The notes under the pieces: model-generated
Seen by the model: the letters and a program-made list of their open reading frames with translations, nothing else
The model's database searches: none
What the model was told of the DNA's origin: nothing
Shown: positions 35,281-45,682 of the stretch, piece after piece
Layout: every line of letters starts with the position of its first letter
Position numbering within the stretch: position 1 is the stretch's first letter
Translations under genes and position numbers: made by a program
NCBI RefSeq assembly: GCF_025399195.1
Contig: NW_026252106.1
Location: forward strand, 186,001-250,000
DNA length: 64,000 nucleotides
Reading direction: 5' to 3'
DNA from: Umbelopsis ramanniana AG
Lineage: Eukaryota; Mucoromycota; Umbelopsidomycetes; Umbelopsidales; Umbelopsidaceae

Positions 35281-36314
35281 ATGGTAATTTGATATTTGAT
35301 TTTTGGCTTTCGCCTAGAGATTTGAAGAGCTCTCACTAAATTTCTTATTATCATCAACATGTATCATCAAATGTCAGCCTCGCTCTCCAAGAAAGTTTTT
35401 GAAAAGGCTGCGTGCCCCAAAGTCGTGGATGCTTTCCAAACTGGGAGGTAGTTATGAAAGAGCAAAGCTTTAACAAAATCGTCACGCTTGCAGTGGTAAC
35501 TAAACCCACCCGGGTTATACAGGATGTTATGCTTTGAAAGCCAGAGGAGGGCCTCATAAAACAAGAAGTAGCCTTCCTATAGCAGTCTATCTACAGAATC
35601 GCCTAAAGTTTACGCTCGGCCACGACAATAGAGAGGCGAAAATCATTTTGAAGGAAAGATTGGTCAAGATCGACAATCGCGTCCGAACAAGTATGGTTTT
35701 TCCGGTTGGATTTATGGGTAAACCGTTTTAACCTCACGGCATGAATTTTTTTTTTTTTTAGAAAATGCGATTTATTGAAAATATTTTTTTTAATAGATGT
35801 GATTAGCATCGAGAAAATTGGGGAGCATTTTCGAATTCTATATGATGTCAAGGGCCGCTTTACGGTACATCGTATTTCCGAGGAAGAAACCGGGTACAAA
35901 CTGTGCAAAGTGAAAAGAAAAGAGGTCGGACCTCGAGGCATTCCATATATCACAACGCACGATGGCCGTACTATTCGCTATCCTGACCCTCTGATCAAAG
36001 TCAACGATAGCGTGCGTATCGATCTAAACGACTTTCACATCATTGATTACCTCAAGTTTGGTGTGGGTAAACTATGCATGGCTATCGGCGGTCGCAGTGT
36101 TGGACGAGCAGGCCATATTATGCATATTGAAGCTCACATGGGCGGCTATGATATCGTGCATGTCAGAGACGCATTGGACCGCCAGTTTGCCACCACCATC
36201 AACAACATTTTTGTTATAGGTGACAATGCACGACCATGGATTTCCCTTCCCAAGCAGCGAGGTATCAAGTTGACTATTGGTGAAGAAAGAGATAGCCGTC
36301 GAGCAATGCAATGA
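35281..36314 (+). CDS. RPS4: 40S ribosomal protein S4 (eS4), divergent copy
   Basis: Proposed exons 35281-35283, 35378-35447, 35523-35717 and 35797-36314; 261 residues, exactly the usual eS4 length. The first coding exon is the ATG alone, followed at once by GTAATT; start-codon introns are common in fungal ribosomal protein genes. eS4 sits in the small subunit body and contacts rRNA through an S4-like and a KOW domain. The sequence follows eS4 throughout ([60 protein letters not shown]). It departs at many positions normally near-invariant, such as FPVGFM for YPAGFM and [16 protein letters not shown]. This may be a diverged paralogue. AATAAA occurs shortly after the stop (near 36345 and 36371). 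Confidence 0.88.
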
Positions 36315-36546
36315 TTGTCCTTCGTGAACACAATATTATTATCCGAATAAAGCAATTTTACATTCAGCGAATAAAAATTGAGTCTGCCGTTTAATACTGG
36401 TCGCTGATTGGCTCTCAGTTCTAGCTGCACAGCCTAAGTTTAATTGCAGCTCATCTGAACTGACTCAGCGCTCAAAACTGTAAAGTCCCCAGTTTCAAAC
36501 CTTTCCTTACCCTTCACCCATTCTTCTATAGCCTGTGATTTGACCC

Positions 36547-38496
36547 ATGCGGACGAGAGGCCTGCAGATCACTTCGCTGCTTGTCGCCTCACCTGTAGTC
36601 TTAATTCTCTTTTCACTCATTATCATTTTATTGGTGTCAATATGTTCACAATTACGCATTTGGATAAGCGCCCTTGCTGCATCCATTGGATTCACCACCA
36701 AATCAACCGCCTCTAAAGTCCTCATATCCCCACCCTCCTACCATGGAATGGCGACAAACCAGTTTGCTTCACTGGATTCAAAGACCATTGCGTCTGTTGA
36801 CAAGATATCCCTGAGCGCCCCAGGGTCAAGCAGTGCCTGGATGCACCGCCTTGGTCAATATCTCAGAATGATGCCACTTCGTTTTGCAGCTTCATCCACC
36901 ATTTTACTCGCCATCATCGTTCTTATATGTATATTTGCATTCCGTCTTGCTCGTTATAAGGTACGTTTATTCTTGATTTATGACAAGCGGAGGGATGTGC
37001 AGACAAAGCCACCCATGCGCTTGGCCATACTTTGGGTGAAAAAAAAATTTCTAGTTGCAATGGAACTAACCAGAAGGAATTTGCGTCGTACACAACAACA
37101 GATACGTGGTCAAGATGCTTATGAGACGTGTATGGAGAAATTGGCCGAATACAGAATACCTGGAACCATGTACATAAACACCAAGAAGTTTCATGAATTC
37201 TTAAAGGCAGCCGAAAGGCAACCACCCACTGTCCGACGATGGCAATTGTCCAAAGAGTCATCATCCAATTTGTCGGAAAACAGTCCTAATAGCAATACAG
37301 CTCTACCTACCCACAATCAACCAGTAGATCATAGTATGCTTCGAGTTCATCGAACGGGGTTGACAAGACCTCGCTCACGTTCAAATGGTTCATCCACACC
37401 TCATAACGTACCAGTTCAGCATGTGAAAGAAACCTATGAACAACCAAGAAGATCAGATTTGGACGAAAAATCTGCGTCTCGGAATAACTCTATCACCAGT
37501 CCCTTCCTTTCAGAGTATAGAAAGCAAAATGGTGATATGCGGTGTAACCAATCTATAGCTCAAGATCGTCCAGAGTCTAACCTCACTACGGCTGTTGACA
37601 CTGATGTTGAGAATAAGATTGTCTCCTCCGCTGGAAAATCATCTCAGCCAACGCTAGGAAAAGCTTCGGTCACTACCGACACTACATCTACTACAAATCA
37701 CTCTCATTCAAAAGTAGATGTGAGCACAACTCCGGATAGTTCGTCACAAGTGGAAGAAGATGATTCCCAAATTGCCTTTGTTCAAGTTGAGAGAAAGAAA
37801 AGAAAGAAGACCAAAGCGACAACAAAACAGTCAAAACCACAACAATTGCCACCTCGAGTAGAGTTCCATGAGCCAGTCAAGTCAACTGTAGATCATGTTA
37901 TGGAATATAACCCCGAGTTCGAGCCTGTGACCGATTCTCATTCTCAGCCTGAAGAAGCTTCAGAAGAACCACTAATCGTGGAAGATAACAGTGAAAAGGA
38001 TACATCTCCCAGTCAGGAACCGGTTGAAGAGCCCAAACTAAATCTCCCTACTGTCCCATGTTCAACAACACCCTCGCAACCTAATCAAATGCACTCGGGG
38101 GCCTGGTACTCTCCTTTCTCCAGCGGACTTCAGCTGGATATCTTGCCGAGACCACAGTCACCTCCTGAGGCTGCTGCCTATAATTCAGCGCCATCTTATG
38201 GTCAATTTGGCGGTATCCCCATCAACCATCGCAAACACTATCAGCAAAGTTCACTGCCGTACATCTCCAGAGCAACGCCGCCTAGAAATTTCGTTGGAAG
38301 AGAACGATTACCGGAACGTCCCTATTTCACTGCACCAAGCAATAATATCTATCTTGCTGATAGTATTGAGACACCCTATGGTATGGAGAGACGACGATGG
38401 CGTGGTATTAGTGGTCGTAAACCGAATTACGACCCTGAGGCCTATTTCCCAGATTCTGAATTCTCACTATTTGATAAGAAGTTGCCAAGTAATTGA
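36547..38496 (+). CDS. Unrecognised membrane-anchored protein with long disordered tail
   Basis: Single open frame of 649 codons from ATG 36547. I do not recognise a family. Two hydrophobic segments stand out: residues about 8-34 (ASPVVLILFSLIIILLVSI) and about 113-137 (STILLAIIVLICIFAF). Both are followed by basic residues, suggesting a loop between two TM helices. A basic helical region follows (~140-225, rich in Arg/Lys/Gln), then about 400 residues rich in Ser, Pro, Gln and acidic residues. A lysine patch ERKKRKKTKATTK lies near residue 420, and the tail is Tyr/Arg/Pro-rich. A GTACGT at 36961 resembles a donor, but removing an intron there to the nearest good acceptor breaks the frame. 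Confidence 0.7.
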   Translation: MRTRGLQITSLLVASPVVLILFSLIIILLVSICSQLRIWISALAASIGFTTKSTASKVLISPPSYHGMATNQFASLDSKTIASVDKISLSAPGSSSAWMHRLGQYLRMMPLRFAASSTILLAIIVLICIFAFRLARYKVRLFLIYDKRRDVQTKPPMRLAILWVKKKFLVAMELTRRNLRRTQQQIRGQDAYETCMEKLAEYRIPGTMYINTKKFHEFLKAAERQPPTVRRWQLSKESSSNLSENSPNSNTALPTHNQPVDHSMLRVHRTGLTRPRSRSNGSSTPHNVPVQHVKETYEQPRRSDLDEKSASRNNSITSPFLSEYRKQNGDMRCNQSIAQDRPESNLTTAVDTDVENKIVSSAGKSSQPTLGKASVTTDTTSTTNHSHSKVDVSTTPDSSSQVEEDDSQIAFVQVERKKRKKTKATTKQSKPQQLPPRVEFHEPVKSTVDHVMEYNPEFEPVTDSHSQPEEASEEPLIVEDNSEKDTSPSQEPVEEPKLNLPTVPCSTTPSQPNQMHSGAWYSPFSSGLQLDILPRPQSPPEAAAYNSAPSYGQFGGIPINHRKHYQQSSLPYISRATPPRNFVGRERLPERPYFTAPSNNIYLADSIETPYGMERRRWRGISGRKPNYDPEAYFPDSEFSLFDKKLPSN

Positions 38497-38677
38497 TTCC
38501 CACATCTTAAATAAAATTTTGATTAAATAGCGTTTTTGATTATTCGTAAACTCGTATTCAATTCGCTTGGAGAATGGCTCGTGTATTCCGTTCTGACACG
38601 CCTAGAAACAAAAGTGACAGCGTTTTTGACAAGTCAGACTCCTCACTTTTTGACTTGCTACATTGTACCTGAACGAC

Positions 38678-41401
38678 ATGCTACGACAAGGCATTGCTAG
38701 GATCTCCTCTAGACAAGTGCGCAACCTCACACCAAGTGTGAATCGCATAGCGTTTAACGCTGCAAAACACACACCTACCAAAGCGCCTGGCATCATATTC
38801 CAAGCGGTTCGCGCCATTGGCAGCACGGCTAGTGCTCCAAAGCAGCTCCTACCGAAGCAATTAGTCATGCCGTCTCGAGCATTTGCAACCCAAGTGTCCG
38901 AAAACCCCTTTTTGAACTGGCAGCTGTTTCCTGATTTCCAGAATCTGCTCACCCAGTGCAAGCCAGCTACCGCTATTCCCATATTTGAGAAGTTTCTGGA
39001 CAACGCTGAGCAACAGTTCAAGCAATTGGAGACTAACTTCAAACCCACTTGGGAGGGATCCATTGGCCTTGGTAAGATCAATATATTGAATGCATTCTCT
39101 TGGAGATACAACTACTAATTTCGAGTCTCGGACAAATTTTCAAAAAACCCATATGTTACAGTCCAAAAATTGGAAGACGACATTAGCAGAGCGTATGGTA
39201 TTTTAGCTCACTTCAATGGAGTTAAAAATTCAGATGACATTAGACAAACTTTAGAGGCTCTGCAGCCCAAGATTGTCAAACTGGGTTTGCAACTTAATCA
39301 ATCGCTTCCAAAGTACAATGCTCTACTCGAACTCAGAGAAACTGCATCCTCGTGGAACGCGCTAGATGCCACGCAAAAGCGCATTGTAGAGCAAACTTTG
39401 CGTGATATGAAACATGCTGGTGTAGGATTTGCCCCCGGTTCACCAGAGAAAATCCGCTTCAACGAAATTCGAGAACGTCTATCTAAACTATCGCTTACGT
39501 TTGGCAACAATGTTCTTGATGCCACCAAAGCTTACAAAGAAGTGGTTGACAAGTCTCACTTGTCTGGATTATCCGACAAATTTCTAGAAACTCTATCCAA
39601 AAATGCCAAGCGTTTGGGAATTGAACACGAAGGTGCATATTGCATTACGTTGGATTTTCCCATTTATGGGCCTTTCATGCAAAACTGTAGCAACCGAGCT
39701 CTACGAGAAAAAGTTTACCTATCTAATATTGTAAAGGCATCAACGGGAAAGGTCAATAACGAGCCCATCATCAACGAGATTTTGGCACTTCGGCAAGAAG
39801 AGTCTGAGCTCCTTGGCTACAAGACCTATGCTGACCTCTCCTTGTCGGTAAAAATGGCTCAGAGTGTTCCGGCGGCTGAGGAGCTACTGGACAGGCTTTT
39901 TGACGCTTCTGTCAACCCTGCTAAAGCCGAGTTGTCTAAACTTACTGATTATGCTGCTGAAATTGGACACCCTACTCCCCTCGCTGCATGGGACATCTCC
40001 TACATCTCGGAGCAATATCGCAAGCATTTATTCAAGTATGATGAAGAGACCATTGCACAGTATTTTGCACTCCCAAAAGTTTTGGATGGTCTATTCACTG
40101 TCGCTAGTGAAGTTCTTGGTGTTGATGTAGAAGAAATAGATGCGGCCGAACAACGAGCGATGGGCATCACAACTTGGCATAAGGATGTCAAGGTCTTCAA
40201 AGTCACCGAAGGTGAAGAAGTGCGAGCCTACTTCTATGGAGACTTTTACTCCCGTCCTGAAGAGAAACGCAGCGGTGCTTGGATGGATACAGTTACTACT
40301 CGATCAAAGGATAAGAATGGAAGCGTACGCATCCCAGTTGGTACGTATTTTAAACCAGAAACAATGCTAGTATTTGATGAATGAAGAAATTCTCACTGTT
40401 GCCCAAATCACTTTGTTACCTTTTCGCACAACAGCATACTTGATTTGCAACCAACCTGCTCCCGCGTCTGCTGATGAACCGTCTTTGATGAAATTCAGAG
40501 ACGTTGAGACATTGTTCCACGAGTTTGGTCATTGTCTACAACACGTAAGTGTAGAGGATAGTGTGGGGACTCGCAATTGTCATAAAATAATGACCATCCT
40601 GATAGATGCTCACGACGGTTGACTACCCTCAAGCGTCAGGTATCAATGGTGTGGAATGGGACTTTGTCGAGGTGGCATCGCAGTTTATGGAAAACTTCTG
40701 CAACGAACCTGAATGGCTTAACAAGCACACTGGACATTACAAAACGGGCGAGCCTATGGAACAAGGGATGGTTGATGCTCTGATCAAGAACCGAGAATTC
40801 CTAAGTGGTTTAGCAACTTTACGTCAGGTATGATGAAGAGAAAAGATCCAATATAACAATTTATAGGTCACCAGTGTACTGATTCAAGACTACACCCCTC
40901 ACTTATGACAGATTCACTTCTCCAAGACCGATCTCTTCCTCCATGCTTATTTCAATCCACCAAAAAGCTCCAGTGACAAGAGTGTGTTTGACGTGGAAGC
41001 AGAGCTCGCAAAGAAGACAGTACTTTACCCTCGTGTTCCCGAGGATCGCTTCCTCTGTAGCTTTAGTCACATATTTGGTGGAGGCTATGCTGCTGGATAT
41101 TATAGGTACGTTACTGACAGAGACATCATTTTATCAGAAGAAAATTACTTAAGATACACCATATTATAGTTACAAGTGGTCCGAAACCTACTCTGCTGAT
41201 GCTTACGCAGCATTTGAGGAAGCTATGTCAAAGGATGGACAAAAGGGTGTTCGGGAGGAAGGAAAGTTATACCGCGATACTGTCCTTGCTTTAGGTGGCG
41301 GTACCCCTCCCCAGGATGTATGGAAGATGTTCCGTGGTAGACCCGAGGTGAACATTGACGCTTTACTTCGTCATTCAGGCTTGTTGTCCACCTCCAAATA
41401 A
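38678..41401 (+). CDS. M3-family oligopeptidase, probably mitochondrial
   Basis: Proposed exons 38678-39071, 39162-40340, 40435-40544, 40606-40827, 40912-41105 and 41170-41401; 776 residues. Zinc metallopeptidase of the thimet/oligopeptidase A family, which degrades short peptides such as cleaved targeting presequences. The zinc site is HEFGH at about 553-557; the downstream Glu lies in the block that begins at exon 4 ([19 protein letters not shown]). [20 protein letters not shown] is the family's substrate-closing segment. The first ~65 residues are rich in Arg, Ser and Ala without acidic residues, typical of a mitochondrial presequence. The pattern is closer to bacterial oligopeptidase A and plant organellar oligopeptidase than to yeast Prd1 or Oct1. 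An upstream in-frame TTG is ignored; the ATG at 38678 is used. Confidence 0.92.
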
Positions 41402-41684
41402 AATCAGTTGAATGTGTTGAACATCAGTAGGCCCAATAGGGTGAACCTGAATTTTGCAATAATCCACAATTTATACATGAATATAGAGTCTACTTTATCC
41501 TCTAGACAATATTTTTATATTTTGAAACATCTGCCTTCTTGTGGTTCTACTGTACAATGAATTGTTTTTGACCGTTTCTTTTCAATCCAAAAAAAAAAAA
41601 AAGCAACATTAAATTAAGCTTTTGTCTGTCTCTAGCATTCAATATTTGATGGGAAAAAAATATATAACATCTATGTACCGTTTA

Positions 41685-43168
41685 CTATGACATTTGTACA
41701 CACTGGTAACTAGGGAATACCAGTTCATCATCCAATATTTTGCGCAATTGATCAATAATGAAGCGTTCAATCTTGTTTACGTTTTTGAGCACTGCCAAGG
41801 AAAACAGCATGCATAGGCGAGGGATTTTGTAAATACAAAGCAATGTCAATGAAAATGAGTATAAAATAATAAAAAACAAATATTGGAGTATGTTTTCTGG
41901 TATCTGACCTTGCTTTTGCTCATCACCGACGACTGATTCTATGTGCACATTTCGTAATAGGCTGTAGGCCAAACGGACAGAGAAATCGTTCAGCACATAA
42001 ACAAACAATAATAAAGGACATTGAGTGCCGCTTACCTTCCAAAATCTCGGATGGTGGTGGGAGCTCCTTCAAGTTCCGCATCTTCGGGCTCGAGCACAGA
42101 TATACAGACGCGATTCATTCCTTTCAAATAGGCAACCACAGCAGTGGCTTCGAACTCAATAGCAGTGACCCGGAGCTGCATTGGTAAACTCATAAACATC
42201 ACACTAGGATAATTCATTCTAAGCTCAGTTAGGATAGTCATAGCCATATCTCCTTTATAGGACACCGAAAAGTGAACTTGAAAGTCACTTTCGGTTTTAC
42301 TTTGCTCCAATTTTAGTTTGGCTTCATCTTCGGCAGCAGTATCATCCATGGCTGCTTGCGATCCGGAATGAGCAATTGTAATCCCGCGAGGAATTTCCAC
42401 ATCATCTATCCAGTCCTGAAGATCCAGCGTGGATCCTGCATTGGTTAACCCGTCTGAGCGATACAAAGAAGGATCCATGGTCCCAGTGGAAATCACACTA
42501 CGATGGGAATCAATGTTGGAGGTGGGGAGCGACGATGACGGCCGTGGCGTTGTATGGGATAGTGTCGGTGACATGGGTGCTGATTGTGTTGGTGAGAAAT
42601 AGCTTTGATGTTGGTGGGATGAGAATGGGTGATGTGGCGCTACCAAAGGTGACCGATGAAAGCTATTCAACAAATATGCATTAAATGCTGGTGTGGTGGT
42701 GGGAAATTGATTCCCATTACGAAGCTCGTGCTGGTTCATCGATATACTTGAATTGGAAATGCTGGCCTCTCCATATCCAGTATTGTTTCCGTTGCTACCC
42801 GGAGTTGTGTTGTAATAAGGCATGTCGCTATGCCATTGTGATGGACCAGCGGTTGACTCAGCTTTGCTCGCCGCTATGTAGCTATTTGCGCTACTAGGCA
42901 TGTCTCGCATTAAAGTAGAGACACTTTCCACATCTTGAGAAGACGCCGGTTCCACATCTTCTAGATCATCTGCGTAGAATTCGTCCAATGGTTCGGTTAT
43001 ATGAGTGATTTCAATTTGAGGCGGCTCGGTACCCCAATCAAATTTGACGACTTGAACTTCTCCAATAAAGGAAGGCTTCGTTATCTTTTTAAAGTGCTCA
43101 TTGAGGAATTCCTTCACTTTCTCTGCTAAAGAGTCGTCTAGTTTCGACCAATCCACGTCTACGGACAT
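41685..43168 (-). CDS. MDM12: ERMES complex subunit Mdm12
   Basis: Proposed exons in coding order: 43168-42036, 41961-41909, 41791-41685; 430 residues. Mdm12 is the soluble SMP-domain subunit of the ER-mitochondria encounter structure and moves phospholipids between the two membranes. Start matches the family (MSVDVDWSKL, then ITKPSFIGEVQVVKFDWGTEPP). The SMP domain is split by a ~200-residue Ser/Pro/His-rich insert (about 75-275) and resumes at FQVHFSVSYKGDMAMTI, ending with SLLRNVHIES, then NKIERFIIDQLRKILDDELVFPSY. Such inserts are common in filamentous fungi, and yeast Mdm12 is shorter. Exon 2 codes for under 18 residues. ERMES is largely restricted to fungi and amoebae, which supports the fungal assignment. 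Confidence 0.92.
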
Positions 43169-44039
43169 GGGGAGAGTATAATAGGCAGCGTAACCGATCT
43201 GAGTTTCAAAGAAGTAGCTAACATTTTTTTTCTTCGAAAAGCCAGGGGGAGAGAGACGGACGATTCATTGCTGGAAGCATTAAACGGCCTGTCTGCCTGC
43301 CATGTAACTACCTCAATACATTTATTCTATTGTGTGTACGACACGCTATGTATAGTGCTCAAGTCAATAATTTTATGACATCTTCATCGCCAGTAGTTTC
43401 TCATCAGTCTAGCTAGCTTTAACGCGCTAAAGATGTTCTCGTTCTATAAAAAGTCGATAGTCTGTGCGCATGTATTCTTCTGTTATGCGCGTAAATAATC
43501 TTTGTTGGTGGACTATGAGTACTAAATACAATAGCATCTTGAGAAACTTCTGAACAAAGTTAGGAGGTATTGACTCGTTCCCCTACGCTCTCATTCAGTA
43601 AATCTTTTCATAGCAAGCAAGCAAACTTGAATTTATGATTGCTTGTACATCATCAAGGCGGTGCGTTGCCAGCCAAAGGGTTGCAGTCTGTCTTATTTTA
43701 CTTTTCCTTTCGCTCGTCAATGTCTGCAAGTTATACTGACATTAACTGCAAAATTTCTAGTGACTGTCACTACGCGCGATTGTCGCGCCTAACGGTGGGT
43801 GTTATCCAGCAATAGTTGGCAGCTTCTACCGCATAATTCCTTCTCATAAAATTCCGATCATCCTTGGAATGAACAAAGTCCAGCCTGTCGCTCAGTAATG
43901 TAAGTCTTAGACAATGTCTTGGGCGCATTGCTCGTTTTCGAGCCTTGCTCCGAAAGATTAACGTGGCATCCCAAACTCTGACGCTCTTCCTATCAATATC
44001 TCCCCCCCCCTCTTCTACTGGCCGCCTAGTTATAATAAA
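43169..44039. promoter_or_regulatory. Divergent promoter region, MDM12 and RAD51D-like gene
   Basis: About 870 bp between divergent starts. It contains ACGCG at about 43422 and 43772, a perfect inverted repeat AGTGAC-T-GTCACT at 43759-43771, and a C9 run at 44002-44010. ACGCG is the core of the MBF/MluI cell-cycle box in ascomycetes, which controls DNA-repair genes there; its use here is inference. Confidence 0.3.
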
Positions 44040-45682
44040 ATGACAAGCTTGAGATCCACTTTTAATCGTTTTACTCCTGAACTACAAGTCCGGTATAGAA
44101 ATGATTTTGAAATTCTTGTCAAGTTTGGTATATTTACAGGTAAATCTCCCAATAACCCACAAACAAAAACTTAATGGTCTATGGACTGTTGTCGAGATTA
44201 TGCCACCTTCATTCGATACACTATTTATGTTTGGAACATGGTGGTATCAAAAAGTGAAATACTAATAATATCCGTCCATATTTACTCCGCGCAGTCCAGG
44301 ATTTACAAGAGTACAATTTGGATGATCTTGCTCAGCATACAGGCCTATCAAGCTACGTGAGTGATGAGCAATGGGTCCTTTTTTATTTTTATCCCTTCTC
44401 TTTACTAATGAATGGATTTTTCAATACTAAACAATCATTGAAACAGACTCTTTATCAGTTACAGCAAGATATCTGTCATTATGCGGCACGACAGCGTTGC
44501 AGGACTGCGGCTGATCTTTGGGAAGAGGAACAACTACCAAAGCCACAACTGAATCTATCCACAGGTATTCCCAGGTTAGCAAAGAAAATATTTTTCCGCA
44601 TGGATTGCCCGATGGCATTTACGGAAAATGCAGGGTTCGTTAAAATAATACTTGTCAATATAGCATTGATGCTACATTGCAAAGCCAAATCCCTAACCAC
44701 CAGATCACTGAGTTGTATGGTCTCCAGCAGGAGGACAAGTATCATGTAAGTTCGGCCAAAAAGCCAATAGGAATGATTACCGAATTGTCCATCCAATCAC
44801 TGACGGACTATGATGAAAGATATACCTCAATATGTTGATGTCCTTGCAGGAGGAAAAAAAAAATGTGGTGGCTTACTATGTCGACATTCAGCGTCATTTT
44901 GACGCTCAACAACTCCAACACCTGTACTTGACTAGCCCCAAATACCACATGTATCGTGAGGCAGGGATTGTAAGTAATCAAAGGGTTTTGATTATCATTC
45001 GGTGTTGTTCTAAGAAATGGTGGAGACTCTAACCATAACCAAATTTTTCACCTAAAGACGATTGAGAATATCCTTAGTAGATTACAATGTGTGCAATGTT
45101 CAACAGCCAAGTCACTGGTCCTGTTTTTGGAAAGGACCAGCAGCACGTCGATGGTAACGTCAGGGCATATTCAACTGGTGTTCTTAGATGCTTGCGATCA
45201 ACTGTTCAACATCCCATTCTCCGATGGTGGAAAAGGTAAGTAACCTGGTAGGAAAGGGGACGCTTACCCATTCATAGTTAAACTATGGGTCAGGGTTTTA
45301 GAGTTTGATTTAATTAACTAACAAGCATTTTCTTGATGTCATGCAAGAAATGTTTTATCTCGCGATGACGATACAGTCTCTTAGTTTGTTAAGAGCAGAC
45401 GACTTCACTTTGTTATTGGTAAGTATCGTTTTGAACAGAAGTCAACAGATCGTGGGGGGGGGGCGGGGGCCGATCCTAAAGCTATGTATGATTTACCATT
45501 CTTTTTTTTTCCGCGCTAAGATGTTCCATGACAGCGCTGAACAGCATGATACCATCCTATCTCCTGCTCATTTGCCTCCGTATGTCGGACCAGCATGGAG
45601 CTTCATTTCAGATAAACAAATGATGATGTTATCTTCTAACAACAAGCAGACTGAACTACACAAAATTAAAATTCGCCGATGA
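44040..45682 (+). CDS. RAD51D-like recombinase paralogue with degenerate P-loop
   Basis: Proposed exons 44040-44139, 44295-44356, 44447-44574, 44664-44745, 44850-44969, 45058-45235, 45348-45418 and 45521-45682; 300 residues with an unbroken frame. The N-terminal helical domain (FGIFTVQDLQEYNLDDLAQHT) and the linker into LNLSTGIPSIDATL and HQITELYG follow RAD51D. Walker B-like strand IQLVFLDA is near 203-209, and PPYVGPAWSFIS matches the late GRSWSF motif. RAD51D acts with XRCC2 in homologous recombination (fission yeast Rdl1). Odd: where the P-loop should be (about 116-124) the sequence reads GLQQEDKYH, with no GxxxxGKT. The following helix is also about ten residues short. Exon 5 and 8 borders are less certain. 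Confidence 0.72.

Noticed and set aside
36961-37054. Possible GTACGT...CTAG intron in the two-TM gene
   Set aside because: Its length is not a multiple of three and splicing would hit a stop after a few codons; reading through keeps a 649-codon frame.
45454-45475. G-rich run in a RAD51D-like intron, possible quadruplex or assembly artefact
   Set aside because: A G10 run and a G5 run only; not enough separate G-tracts for a clear quadruplex call.
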